From Bacillus sp. SKDU12 (GTDB taxonomy: Bacteria > Bacillota > Bacilli > Bacillales > Bacillaceae), in assembly GCF_010093085.1 (NCBI RefSeq), contig NZ_MSRC01000003.1:310001-374000 (forward strand): a stretch of DNA of 64,000 nucleotides, read 5' to 3'. Under the pieces are notes generated by a model that saw only the letters and a list, made by a program, of their open reading frames with translations, made no database searches and was not told the DNA's origin. Shown piece by piece: positions 55,431 to 64,000 of the stretch. The number at the start of each line of letters is the position of its first letter. The stretch's first letter is position 1. The translations under genes were made by a program, and so were the position numbers.

Positions 55431-55955
55431 ATGACAAAGCGATGGTTTAATGTAGGCAAAATCGTAAATACCCATGGAATCAAAGGCGAAGTACGAGTGA
55501 TTTCGAAAACAGATTTTGCTGAAGAACGGTACAAACCGGGTAACACGCTGTATTTGTTTATGGACGGACGTAACGAACCGGTTGAAGTAACGGTAAACAC
55601 CCACAGGCTGCATAAGCAATTTCATTTGTTGCAATTTAAAGAACGGCAAGGCCTGAATGAAGTAGAAGAACTGAAAAATGCAACCATTAAAGTTCCTGAA
55701 GAAGATTTAGGAGAGCTGAATGAAGGAGAATTTTACTTCCACGAAATCATTGGGTGCGAAGTATTTACCGGAGACGGCGAACGCATCGGAAAGATCAAAG
55801 AAATATTGACGCCTGGAGCTAATGATGTATGGGTCATCTCGCGAAAAGGGAAAAAAGATGCGCTGATTCCTTACATTGAATCAGTAGTCAAACATATCAA
55901 TGTCAGCGAAAAGAAAATTGAGATTGAACTCATGGAAGGGTTAATAGACGAATGA
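55431..55955 (+). CDS. rimM: Ribosome maturation factor RimM
   Basis: RimM binds S19 and helps mature the 30S head. From ATG 55431 it has 174 residues, the known length; RBS CCAGAGGTGATC overlaps the end of ylqD. The RimM N-terminal barrel shows [16 protein letters not shown] near 8-23, and a PRC-barrel domain follows from about 95 ([18 protein letters not shown]). Its stop overlaps the trmD start (ATGA). Confidence 0.96.
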   Translation: MTKRWFNVGKIVNTHGIKGEVRVISKTDFAEERYKPGNTLYLFMDGRNEPVEVTVNTHRLHKQFHLLQFKERQGLNEVEELKNATIKVPEEDLGELNEGEFYFHEIIGCEVFTGDGERIGKIKEILTPGANDVWVISRKGKKDALIPYIESVVKHINVSEKKIEIELMEGLIDE

Positions 55956-56683
55956 AAATCGACTTTTTAACGCTGTTTCCCGACATGTTTGAAGGTGTGC
56001 TCGGTTCATCGATTCTCCAAAAAGCTCAAGAAAAAGATGCAGTGCAGTTTCAGATCGTAAATTTCCGGGCGTATTCTGATAACAAGCACAATACTGTTGA
56101 TGATTATCCTTACGGCGGCGGGGCAGGCATGGTTCTTAAGCCGCAGCCTGTTTTTGATGCGGTCGAGGACCTGACATCAAAGGTAGCCGCTCCTCCGCGT
56201 ATCATCCTCGTATGCCCGCAAGGTGAGCGTTTCACTCAAAAAAAAGCTGAACAATTAGCAAAAGAAGAGCATTTGCTGTTCATTTGCGGCCATTATGAAG
56301 GCTATGATGAACGTATTCGTGAGCATCTTGTGACAGATGAAATATCTATTGGCGATTTTGTTCTGACAGGAGGCGAGCTTCCTGCAATGATGATTGCAGA
56401 CAGTGTCGTCAGATTGCTTCCGGGTGTGCTTGGCAAGGAAGCCTCTCATATTGAGGATTCGTTCAGCACAGGCCTTTTAGAGCACCCGCATTATACAAGG
56501 CCGGCAGATTACAAAGGTTTAAAAGTGCCTGAAACACTTCTGTCAGGAAACCATGCGAAAATTAAAGAATGGCGAAATAAAGAATCGATCAGAAGAACCT
56601 ATATAAGACGTCCGGATCTTTTGAAAGACTACCCGCTTACAGAGCAACAGAGAAAATGGATTTCTGAATGGGAAAAAGAATAG
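55952..56683 (+). CDS. trmD: tRNA m1G37 methyltransferase TrmD
   Basis: TrmD methylates G37 of tRNAs reading codons that begin with C, which prevents frameshifting. It has 243 residues, a SPOUT trefoil-knot enzyme. [15 protein letters not shown] near 50-64, [12 protein letters not shown] near 111-122 and the knot [15 protein letters not shown] near 132-146 are all present. It overlaps rimM by four bases and is followed by the rplS promoter and leader. Confidence 0.98.
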   Translation: MKIDFLTLFPDMFEGVLGSSILQKAQEKDAVQFQIVNFRAYSDNKHNTVDDYPYGGGAGMVLKPQPVFDAVEDLTSKVAAPPRIILVCPQGERFTQKKAEQLAKEEHLLFICGHYEGYDERIREHLVTDEISIGDFVLTGGELPAMMIADSVVRLLPGVLGKEASHIEDSFSTGLLEHPHYTRPADYKGLKVPETLLSGNHAKIKEWRNKESIRRTYIRRPDLLKDYPLTEQQRKWISEWEKE

Positions 56684-56689
56684 ATTTTA

Positions 56690-56718
56690 TTGCAGAAGAT
56701 ATAAAATTGTGATAAGAT
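56690..56718 (+). promoter_or_regulatory. Sigma-A promoter of rplS
   Basis: TTGCAG (56690-56695) and TAAGAT (56713-56718) are spaced by 17 bases, with TGA just before the -10 (TGn extension). The predicted start near 56725 leaves a leader of about 98 bases. Confidence 0.7.
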
Positions 56719-56730
56719 ACTACTTGTGGC

Positions 56731-57170
<440 letters not shown>

Positions 57171-57184
57171 TGATAACGAACGAA

Positions 57185-57218
57185 AAGAGCTTGTTACCTG
57201 TAACAAGCTCTTTTTTTA
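57185..57218 (+). terminator. Terminator after rplS
   Basis: AGAGCTTGTTA and TAACAAGCTCT form a perfect 11-base stem around a 4-base loop, followed by TTTTTTT. Confidence 0.95.
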
Positions 57219-57311
57219 TACAGAATTTGAAAATGCCGGACAGGCATCGTAAAATACATAAGGACAACTAGAATCTAGCGTAATGAAGAGATAAAGGCGG
57301 TGTTGTGTCAC

Positions 57312-58160
57312 ATGACAATTCAATGGTTCCCGGGCCATATGGCAAAGGCGAGAAGGGAAGTAACCGAAAAATTAAAATTAATTGATATTGTATATGAATT
57401 GGTAGATGCCAGAATCCCAATGTCATCAAGAAACCCAATGATTGAAGATATTCTAAAAAATAAGCCGCGAATTATGCTGTTAAACAAAGCAGACAAAGCA
57501 GATGCGGCAGTTACACAACAGTGGAAAGAGCACTTTGAGAAAGATGGGATCCGCTCTTTATCCATTAACTCTGTAAACGGGCAAGGCCTAAATCAAATTG
57601 TGCCGGCGTCAAAAGAGATTCTCCAAGAAAAATTTGATCGGATGAGGGCAAAAGGTGTGAAGCCGAGAGCAATTCGCGCCTTGATTATCGGCATTCCAAA
57701 CGTCGGAAAATCCACGCTTATCAACCGGCTGGCAAAGAAAAACATAGCCAAAACGGGAGACAGACCAGGTATTACGACATCTCAGCAGTGGGTGAAGGTC
57801 GGGAAAGAATTAGAGCTCTTAGATACACCAGGGATTTTATGGCCAAAATTTGAGGACGAGCTTGTCGGCTTGCGGCTGGCAGTCACCGGGGCGATTAAAG
57901 ACTCGATTATCAACCTGCAGGACGTGGCCGTGTTTGGTCTTCGTTTTCTCGAAGAATATTATCCTGAACGGCTGAAAGAGCGCTACAGCCTTGATGAGAT
58001 ACCAGAGGACATCGCGGAGCTGTTTGATGCAATTGGCGAAAAGCGCGGCTGTCTCATGAGCGGCGGGCTCATTAACTACGATAAAACGACTGAGGTCATC
58101 ATTCGCGATATCCGCACTGAAAAGTTCGGCAGGCTGTCATTTGAACAGCCGACTATGTAA
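57312..58160 (+). CDS. rbgA: Ribosome biogenesis GTPase RbgA
   Basis: RbgA is an essential GTPase needed for late 50S assembly. From ATG 57312 it has 282 residues, the known length; a GTG at 57300 lies inside the RBS AAAGGCGGTG. The G motifs occur in permuted order: NKADKAD (G4) near 58-64, [14 protein letters not shown] (G1) near 127-140 and [10 protein letters not shown] (G3) near 170-179. A C-terminal ANTAR-like helical domain binds rRNA. It was formerly ylqF. rnhB follows. Confidence 0.96.
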   Translation: MTIQWFPGHMAKARREVTEKLKLIDIVYELVDARIPMSSRNPMIEDILKNKPRIMLLNKADKADAAVTQQWKEHFEKDGIRSLSINSVNGQGLNQIVPASKEILQEKFDRMRAKGVKPRAIRALIIGIPNVGKSTLINRLAKKNIAKTGDRPGITTSQQWVKVGKELELLDTPGILWPKFEDELVGLRLAVTGAIKDSIINLQDVAVFGLRFLEEYYPERLKERYSLDEIPEDIAELFDAIGEKRGCLMSGGLINYDKTTEVIIRDIRTEKFGRLSFEQPTM

Positions 58161-58231
58161 AGGCGCGCAGAAATGCGGGTCTTTATTTTTTCCTGACAAG
58201 AACCGATACATACAGTAAGGGAGAAGAGAAA

Positions 58232-58999
58232 GTGAATACATTAACCGTAAAGGACATTAAAGACCGTTTGCAGCAAGTGAGGGATGAACAAGACCCGTTT
58301 CTTGCACAGTGCGAAAACGATCCGAGAAAAAGCGTTCAAACGCTTGTAGAGCAATGGCTGAAAAAGCAGGCGAAAGAAAAAGTGCTGAAAGAACAATGGG
58401 TGAATATGACTTCCTATGAAAGGATGGCAAGAAACAAAGGGTTTCGCTTAATTGCGGGTGTTGACGAGGTCGGCCGGGGGCCGTTGGCAGGACCAGTTGT
58501 CGCAAGCGCCGTCATCCTTCCAGAGGAATGTGAAATACTTGGACTGACAGACTCCAAAAAGCTTTCAGAAAAAAAGCGTGAGGAATATTACGAGCTTATT
58601 ATGGAAAAAGCGCTGGCAGTCGGGATAGGAATTGTAGAAGCTCCAGTTATTGATGAAATCAATATATATGAAGCTTCGAAGATGGCAATGGTGAAAGCGA
58701 TACACGATTTGTCAGAAACACCCGATTATTTGCTTGTTGATGCTATGACGCTGCCGCTTGACACACATCAATCGTCAATTATAAAAGGCGATGCCAAAAG
58801 CGTGTCCATTGCAGCAGGTGCGTGTATCGCGAAAGTGACGAGAGACCGAATGATGAGCGTTTATGCCGAAACATATCCCATGTATGGATTCGAAAAAAAC
58901 AAAGGCTATGGGACAAAAGAACATTTGGAAGCTCTTGCTGCATACGGTCCAACTGAATTGCACCGCAAAACTTTCGCTCCTGTTCAATCGTTCAGATAA
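58232..58999 (+). CDS. rnhB: Ribonuclease HII
   Basis: RNase HII removes ribonucleotides from DNA and RNA from hybrids. It has 255 residues and starts at GTG 58232 with RBS AAGGGAGAAG. An N-terminal extension of about 70 residues, typical of Bacillus, precedes the catalytic domain. The acidic residues lie in [15 protein letters not shown] (near 76-90) and [10 protein letters not shown] (near 168-177). It sits between rbgA and ylqG. Confidence 0.96.
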   Translation: MNTLTVKDIKDRLQQVRDEQDPFLAQCENDPRKSVQTLVEQWLKKQAKEKVLKEQWVNMTSYERMARNKGFRLIAGVDEVGRGPLAGPVVASAVILPEECEILGLTDSKKLSEKKREEYYELIMEKALAVGIGIVEAPVIDEINIYEASKMAMVKAIHDLSETPDYLLVDAMTLPLDTHQSSIIKGDAKSVSIAAGACIAKVTRDRMMSVYAETYPMYGFEKNKGYGTKEHLEALAAYGPTELHRKTFAPVQSFR

Positions 59000-59028
59000 A
59001 ACTATGGACAAGGAGGCACCTTTTTTAA

Positions 59029-60762
59029 ATGAATATACGGAATGATGTGCAAAAGGCACTGCAGCACCTTTTTAGAAACACTGGAGTCCCCCAGGAAACA
59101 TCGACTATCAGCGAAGCGCTAAACGGGGAGAAGCGTCTTCTTTTAGGAAAAGTGCTTCGTTTATTGGGAGACCAGCATGCGCTAATCCAAGTCGGTAATC
59201 AAACGATCCAGGGAAAACTTGAAATCCAGCTTCGCCCTCAGGCATACTATTGGTTTTCCTACGAAAAAAAAACGACAGAACAGACAGGCCGTCTTCAGGT
59301 CGTTCAAAGCTTTGACCAGAATCCCAAAACCATTCAGGATGCTGCTGGAAAGCTTTTAAATGCCATCGCGGTAAAGCCTTCAAATGCCGCTCTCATGATG
59401 ACAGGAGCGATGCTGAAGACTAAAACACCCGTAACAGAAAATGATATCAAAACAGCGGTACGCTGGATGGAGACGCTGCCTGCGTCAGATACAAAAAAAG
59501 CAATTGAAACGGTTATTTTCGCCTTAAAGCGTGATCTGCCCATTCATTCTGAGGTATTGAGCGGAATTCATGCTGTCAAATCGCCTGTTCCGCTTCATCA
59601 GCATGTATCCCAGCTGCTTCAGGCAATCAATCAGAGCCCCCAGCAGGGCCAGATGATGGCAAAGCTGAAAGAAGCCGTTACGATACTTTTTAATAGTGAA
59701 ATCGATGTCCATGCAGAACGACTGATCGAAAGACTTGTCTCGTTAACAAACAATGCCAAAGCATCTTCTGCAAGCACTGAAGCTGGAAATAGAGAGCTTA
59801 GCGCACCAGCCGATTCCATCGGGAAGAGCGACTTATCGCTTGCAAACCGTACAGAGGAACAGAAAAGAGTACAAAGAGAGCCTGTTAAAACAGCAGTAGA
59901 AGACATTCCGAGCAAAGAAGCCCGACAGCTGCTGATAAAGCTGACTGAATCTGCTGATAAAAACAATCTTCCAATTGTGAAAGAAGCAGCAAATTGGATG
60001 AAAGCGGCTGCTTCACCGGCTGATAGTAAATCACCTGCAGCTTCAGCTGTTTTACAGGCAGCGCAAGTTACAGATCAGGAAGCCGAAGTCTTTTTAAAGG
60101 CTGTTCAGCAGACAGCACCTCATTTAGCGGATAAGGCTGATGTTCTTTCTTTTTTGTCCAAAGTGAAAACGGCAATTGGTGCAAGGGACGAGCTTGCGTT
60201 CATTAAAGCGTTTGAACAAGGAAGTGAAGCCGCGCCTGATGATATACAATCCATTAAGCTGGCTCTCCATGCTGCAAGAGGATCGAATGAGGTAGCTGAA
60301 CCTGTCAAACAGGAAGCGGATCAGCTGTTTCATAAATTAAACGGGCAGCTTTTCATGCAGCAGGACCATCCGTCATACAGCCAAATTGTGATGTCATTTC
60401 CGCTGTTTTCAAAGTCAGGGGTACAGGACATGACTGTTCTGTTTAAAGGAAAGAAAGAAGCGGATGGAAAGCTTGATCCAACCCATTGCCGGCTTTTGTT
60501 TTTGCTGCAGCTGGATACGTTAAAAGAAACCGTTGTTGATTGCTTGATTCAGCAAAAAGCAATGACCATTACAATTGAGACTGATTTCGAGCTTCAGGAT
60601 GCGATCGACCCGATGGTGCCCGCCCTTAAACAAGCTCTCAAGGAAATGGGATACAGCCTTTCAGGGGTAAACGCCAAAAAAAGAGTTCATACCGAAGAGA
60701 AGGCAACAATCGTTCAATATGTAACAAGCATCAGTGATCAGGAAGTGGATGTGAAAATATGA
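59029..60762 (+). CDS. ylqG: FliK-like protein YlqG (function unknown)
   Basis: YlqG has 577 residues. The N-terminal 100 residues look folded (LLLGKVLRLLGDQHALIQVG near 42-61), a long middle region (about 200-430) is Ala/Ser/Glu/Lys-rich and probably flexible, and the C-terminal ~110 residues resemble the hook-length control (FliK) C-terminal domain: LFLLQLDTLKETVVDCLIQQ near 488-507 and a helix ALKQALKEMGYSLSGV near 536-551. No signal peptide or membrane segment is seen. It overlaps ylqH, a FlhB-like fragment, by four bases. The flagellar operon is not in this window, so this is an orphan pair. Function unproven. Confidence 0.8.
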   Translation: MNIRNDVQKALQHLFRNTGVPQETSTISEALNGEKRLLLGKVLRLLGDQHALIQVGNQTIQGKLEIQLRPQAYYWFSYEKKTTEQTGRLQVVQSFDQNPKTIQDAAGKLLNAIAVKPSNAALMMTGAMLKTKTPVTENDIKTAVRWMETLPASDTKKAIETVIFALKRDLPIHSEVLSGIHAVKSPVPLHQHVSQLLQAINQSPQQGQMMAKLKEAVTILFNSEIDVHAERLIERLVSLTNNAKASSASTEAGNRELSAPADSIGKSDLSLANRTEEQKRVQREPVKTAVEDIPSKEARQLLIKLTESADKNNLPIVKEAANWMKAAASPADSKSPAASAVLQAAQVTDQEAEVFLKAVQQTAPHLADKADVLSFLSKVKTAIGARDELAFIKAFEQGSEAAPDDIQSIKLALHAARGSNEVAEPVKQEADQLFHKLNGQLFMQQDHPSYSQIVMSFPLFSKSGVQDMTVLFKGKKEADGKLDPTHCRLLFLLQLDTLKETVVDCLIQQKAMTITIETDFELQDAIDPMVPALKQALKEMGYSLSGVNAKKRVHTEEKATIVQYVTSISDQEVDVKI

Positions 60763-61040
60763 AAAAACAGACGCCGATCAGACAAGCTGTGGCTCTCCAT
60801 TATGACGAACAAAAAGACAAGGCTCCGAAAGTGGCTGCGACAGGAAAGGGCCATGTAGCCGACAATATTATCAAAGAAGCGAAAAAAGCAGGGGTTCCGA
60901 TCCAAGAAGATCGGACCCTTGTCGAATTAATGCGCCATTTGACTGTAGATGATCAAATTCCGGAAGCTCTTTATGAGACGGTAGCCGAGATTTTTTCGTT
61001 CATTTACCGATTGGATGAGAGCGTAAAAAACAAAAAATAA
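60759..61040 (+). CDS. ylqH: FlhB C-terminal domain homologue YlqH
   Basis: YlqH has 93 residues and matches the cytosolic piece of flagellar export protein FlhB that remains after self-cleavage. The AVALHYDEQKDKAPKVAATG block (residues 10-29) and the GVPIQEDRTLVELM block (47-60) are typical, as is IPEALYETVAEIFSFIYRL near the end. The cleavage motif NPTH is replaced by TPIR at the N-terminus, so it would not self-cleave; it starts where the mature fragment begins. It is coupled to ylqG by an ATGA overlap. It could substitute for or modulate FlhB, by inference. Confidence 0.88.
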   Translation: MKKQTPIRQAVALHYDEQKDKAPKVAATGKGHVADNIIKEAKKAGVPIQEDRTLVELMRHLTVDDQIPEALYETVAEIFSFIYRLDESVKNKK

Positions 61041-61135
61041 CCATAAATATTCCCCATCCGCCGTTTGAAATTTATGTTTTTAATAAAATAAAAGTTTGAA
61101 TGTTTAGAAAGATTTAAAGATTTTGTACCGAACTC

Positions 61136-61163
61136 TAGACAATTCTTCCAGTATTATTATAGA
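61136..61163 (+). promoter_or_regulatory. Candidate sigma-A promoter of sucCD
   Basis: TAGACA (61136-61141) and TATAGA (61158-61163) are 16 bases apart in the 174-base ylqH-sucC gap, giving a leader of about 45 bases. The upstream part of the gap is A/T-rich and shows no clear terminator or operator. Confidence 0.5.
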
Positions 61164-61214
61164 ATGAAAGCGCAGTCTATTTTAGTTTTGTTACATAAGT
61201 TAGGAGGATGGGAA

Positions 61215-62372
61215 ATGAATATCCATGAGTACCAGGGGAAAGAAGTCCTCAGGAAATATGGGGTGTCTGTTCCTGAAGGTAAAGTGGCTTTTACAGCAGA
61301 AGAAGCAGTGGAGAAAGCGAAGAGCTTATCCAGCTCGGTTTATGTCGTAAAGGCTCAAATTCATGCTGGCGGTCGAGGCAAAGCTGGTGGGGTAAAAATA
61401 GCAAAATCAGTAGACGAAGTGAAAGCGTATGCCGAAGAACTCTTAGGGAAGACCCTAGTTACTCATCAGACGGGTCCGGACGGCCAAGTAATAAAACGCT
61501 TACTTATTGAAGAAGGCTGCGATATTAAAAAAGAATACTACGTGGGGCTAGTGCTTGATCGAGCAACTTCCAGAATCGTTTTGATGGCTTCTGAAGAAGG
61601 CGGAACGGAAATTGAAGAAGTGGCGGAGAAAACACCGGAAAAAATCAAAAAAGCTATTATTGATCCGGCTGTCGGTCTGCAAGGCTATCAAGCCAGAGAA
61701 ATTGCATTCGCTATTAATATCCCAAAGGAGCTTGTGGGAAAAGCTGCTAAGTTTATGCTTGGGCTATATAAAGCGTTTGTTGAGAAAGACTGCTCAATCG
61801 CTGAAATCAATCCGCTCGTTGTTACCGGCGACGGACATGTGATGGCGCTTGATGCGAAATTGAATTTCGACAGCAATGCACTATACAGACAAAAGGATAT
61901 TATGGAATACAGAGATTTGGATGAAGAAGATCCAAAAGAAATCGAAGCGTCTAAATATGACTTAAGCTACATCTCCCTCGATGGAAATATTGGCTGTATG
62001 GTCAACGGCGCGGGACTTGCAATGTCCACAATGGATATTATCAAGCATTATGGAGGAGAACCGGCCAACTTCCTTGATGTGGGCGGCGGTGCAACCGCAG
62101 AAAAAGTCACGGAAGCATTTAAAATCATTCTTTCTGACCAAAACGTTAAAGGGATTTTTGTCAACATTTTCGGCGGCATCATGAAGTGTGATGTCATTGC
62201 AGAAGGGGTTGTGGAAGCGACAAAACAAGTCGGTTTGACATTGCCGCTTGTTGTCCGTCTTGAAGGCACAAACGTGGATATAGGGAAGAAAATCCTTAGT
62301 GAATCAGGATTGAATATTACATCTGCGGAATCGATGGCTGACGGCGCGCAGAAAATTGTATCCTTAGTTTAG
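61215..62372 (+). CDS. sucC: Succinyl-CoA synthetase, beta subunit (ADP-forming)
   Basis: SucC with SucD converts succinyl-CoA to succinate with synthesis of ATP in the citric acid cycle. From ATG 61215 (RBS TTAGGAGGATG) it has 385 residues, the known length; an in-frame ATG at 61164 lies near the promoter and has no RBS. The N-terminal ATP-grasp domain opens [17 protein letters not shown] with [11 protein letters not shown] near 45-55, and the C-terminal CoA-ligase domain has GGGATAEKV near 294-302 and [10 protein letters not shown] near 317-326. Confidence 0.97.
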   Translation: MNIHEYQGKEVLRKYGVSVPEGKVAFTAEEAVEKAKSLSSSVYVVKAQIHAGGRGKAGGVKIAKSVDEVKAYAEELLGKTLVTHQTGPDGQVIKRLLIEEGCDIKKEYYVGLVLDRATSRIVLMASEEGGTEIEEVAEKTPEKIKKAIIDPAVGLQGYQAREIAFAINIPKELVGKAAKFMLGLYKAFVEKDCSIAEINPLVVTGDGHVMALDAKLNFDSNALYRQKDIMEYRDLDEEDPKEIEASKYDLSYISLDGNIGCMVNGAGLAMSTMDIIKHYGGEPANFLDVGGGATAEKVTEAFKIILSDQNVKGIFVNIFGGIMKCDVIAEGVVEATKQVGLTLPLVVRLEGTNVDIGKKILSESGLNITSAESMADGAQKIVSLV

Positions 62373-62400
62373 GAAAGAATGAAAGGCAGGGGACCAGATA

Positions 62401-63303
62401 ATGAGTGTTTTTATTAATAAAGATACAAGAGTTATTGTGCAAGGGATTACAGGTTCTACCGCTTTATTTCATACGAAGCAGATGCTCGAATACGGCACAA
62501 ATATCGTAGGCGGTGTAACACCTGGAAAAGGCGGAACGGAAGCGGAAGGTGTTCCTGTATTTCATACAGTGGCTGAAGCAGTCCAAACGACAGGTGCAAA
62601 CGCGTCGGTTATATATGTGCCTGCACCGTTTGCAGCAGATGCGATTATGGAAGCGGTAGATGCGGAGCTTGACCTCGTGATTTGCATCACGGAGCATATT
62701 CCGGTTTTAGATATGGTTAAGGTCAAACGCTTCATGGAAGGCAAGAAAACGCGGCTGATAGGGCCGAACTGTCCTGGCGTCATCACACCTGACGAATGTA
62801 AAATCGGCATTATGCCTGGATATATCCATAAAAAGGGCCATGTAGGCGTTGTATCGCGTTCAGGAACTTTAACATACGAAGCGGTCCACCAGCTGTCAGA
62901 AGCGGGTGTAGGGCAATCTACAGCTGTTGGGATCGGCGGTGATCCTGTAAATGGAACAAGCTTTATTGACGTTTTAAAAGCGTTTAACGAAGATCCTGAC
63001 ACACACGCTGTTATCATGATTGGCGAGATCGGCGGTACTGCTGAAGAAGAAGCGGCAGAGTGGGTAAAAGCCAACATGACAAAACCGGTAGTCGGTTTTA
63101 TCGGCGGGAAAACAGCACCGCCAGGGAAACGCATGGGGCATGCAGGCGCCATTATTTCCGGCGGAAAAGGTACTGCTGATGAAAAAATCAAAACCCTTAA
63201 TGCATGCGGAATCGAAGTTGCAGAGACACCTTCTGTAATGGGCGAAACGTTAATCAAGGTGCTAAAAGAGAAGAACTTGTTCGAAACTTGTAAAACGCAT
63301 TAA
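62401..63303 (+). CDS. sucD: Succinyl-CoA synthetase, alpha subunit
   Basis: The alpha subunit binds CoA and carries the phosphohistidine. It has 300 residues: a CoA-binding Rossmann domain ([20 protein letters not shown] near 13-32, [10 protein letters not shown] near 121-130) and a ligase domain. The phosphorylated histidine is near residue 246 in RMGHAGAII. It follows sucC by 28 bases with RBS AGGCAGGGG. A terminator follows the stop codon. Confidence 0.98.
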   Translation: MSVFINKDTRVIVQGITGSTALFHTKQMLEYGTNIVGGVTPGKGGTEAEGVPVFHTVAEAVQTTGANASVIYVPAPFAADAIMEAVDAELDLVICITEHIPVLDMVKVKRFMEGKKTRLIGPNCPGVITPDECKIGIMPGYIHKKGHVGVVSRSGTLTYEAVHQLSEAGVGQSTAVGIGGDPVNGTSFIDVLKAFNEDPDTHAVIMIGEIGGTAEEEAAEWVKANMTKPVVGFIGGKTAPPGKRMGHAGAIISGGKGTADEKIKTLNACGIEVAETPSVMGETLIKVLKEKNLFETCKTH

Positions 63304-63310
63304 TAATGAA

Positions 63311-63341
63311 GGGACAGCCGTCAAGGCTGTTCCTGCTTTTT
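63311..63341 (+). terminator. Terminator after sucD
   Basis: GGGACAGCC (63311-63319) pairs with GGCTGTTCC (63325-63333), one G-T pair, followed by TGCTTTTTC. It lies 23 bases before the dprA start codon. Confidence 0.78.
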
Positions 63342-63363
63342 CTGTCAAAAGGAGGTCAATATA

Positions 63364-64000
63364 TTGGACCAGGCCGCAGCCTGTTTAATAATTTGCAGAA
63401 TCAATCACTTATTATCCCCATCCCTTCTATTAAAATGGTGGAAAGCTGATCCTTCTATGTCGCTGACATCACCCGTGTTCGAAACTGTTACGCACAGTAA
63501 AATAAAAGCAGCTGCATTAAAAAATAAAATAGAAGAACATTACTCAAACCTTCAGCGCGTACTTGCAGCTTACCGCGAGCAAGGTATTAACATCATCCCG
63601 ATTTCTTCAAAGCAATATCCTTTCTGGCTGAAAAACATTTATGATCCGCCTGCCGTCCTGTTTGCAAAGGGTGACATGACCCTTCTTTCTAAAGGGAGGA
63701 AAATTGGCATTGTAGGGACAAGACATCCAACAGCCTATGGGATACAAGTTGTCAATCATCTTACAACAGAGCTTTGCCGTAAAGATTGGGTGATTGTCAG
63801 CGGACTGGCGTCAGGGATAGATGGAATGTCTCATGCTGCAAGTATTAAGGCGAAGGGACGAACAATCGGCGTCATTGCAGGGGGATTTCAGCATATTTAT
63901 CCTCAAGAAAACCTTCAATTAGCAGATCACATGGCTAAACATCATATTCTTCTGTCAGAGCACCCACCTGAAACCAAACCTCAAAAATGGCATTTTCCTA
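63364..64000 (+). CDS. dprA: DNA processing protein DprA (Smf), 3' end beyond the window
   Basis: DprA protects incoming single-stranded DNA and loads RecA during natural transformation. The start is TTG 63364 with strong RBS AAAAGGAGGTC; about 212 residues are visible and the frame is still open at base 64000 (the full protein is about 297). An N-terminal helical domain (1-100) is followed by the Rossmann-like DprA domain: GIVGTRHPTAYG near 115-126, VSGLASGIDGMSHAAS near 145-160 and TIGVIAGGFQHIYP near 168-181. It lies between sucD and, in known relatives, topA. Confidence 0.95.
   Translation, partial: MDQAAACLIICRINHLLSPSLLLKWWKADPSMSLTSPVFETVTHSKIKAAALKNKIEEHYSNLQRVLAAYREQGINIIPISSKQYPFWLKNIYDPPAVLFAKGDMTLLSKGRKIGIVGTRHPTAYGIQVVNHLTTELCRKDWVIVSGLASGIDGMSHAASIKAKGRTIGVIAGGFQHIYPQENLQLADHMAKHHILLSEHPPETKPQKWHFP

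Noticed and set aside
62562-63257. 231-codon open frame on the - strand
   Set aside because: It is antisense to sucD, a well-conserved gene, and shows no recognisable domain.

Overview
The window is a stretch of core chromosome from a Firmicute of the Bacillus subtilis group. Gene order, protein lengths and many remembered residues match the B. subtilis pyr-cys-ylo-ylq region, but several proteins differ at scattered positions from what I remember of strain 168. A close relative, such as another subspecies or sister species, therefore seems more likely than 168 itself. This rests on memory of the family, not on an alignment. Nearly all genes lie on the + strand. There are no rRNA or tRNA genes, insertion sequences, prophage genes or CRISPR arrays.

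Region 1 (1-10827) is the pyrimidine operon: the end of pyrP, a PyrR-type attenuator, then pyrB-pyrC-pyrAA-pyrAB-pyrK-pyrD-pyrF-pyrE, tightly overlapping and closed by a terminator. Together they make UMP from bicarbonate, glutamine, aspartate and PRPP. Region 2 (10849-16896) is the sulfate assimilation operon: promoter, SAM-I (S-box) riboswitch with terminator, then cysH-cysP-sat-cysC and the siroheme genes sumT-sirB-sirC, which make the cofactor of sulfite reductase.

Region 3 (16910-21467) holds rqcH on the - strand (ribosome rescue) and the divergent Ca2+-ATPase gene yloB. Region 4 (21499-36148) is a long run of housekeeping genes: yloC-remA-gmk-rpoZ, coaBC-priA-def-fmt-rsmB-rlmN, the phosphatase/kinase pair prpC-prkC, then rsgA-rpe-thiN. 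Region 5 (36217-42630) has the tiny sporulation gene spoVM, rpmB on the - strand, yloU-fakA, and sdaAB-sdaAA-recG.

Region 6 (42668-51936) is the FapR-controlled phospholipid and fatty acid cluster fapR-plsX-fabD-fabG-acpA followed by rnc-smc-ftsY. Region 7 (51942-52427) is the one clearly accessory gene, a secreted 161-residue protein on the - strand lying between ftsY and ylxM, where I remember no gene in strain 168. Region 8 (52539-58999) is ylxM-ffh, rpsP-khpA-ylqD-rimM-trmD-rplS and rbgA-rnhB, covering protein targeting and ribosome assembly. Region 9 (59029-64000) is the ylqG-ylqH pair, which resembles flagellar FliK and the free C-terminal piece of FlhB, then sucC-sucD and the start of dprA.

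I found no convincing wholly new multi-gene system. The best leads are the inserted secreted protein gene, the orphan FliK/FlhB-like pair, paired dyads between rqcH and yloB, and extra RNA structure downstream of the cysH riboswitch.
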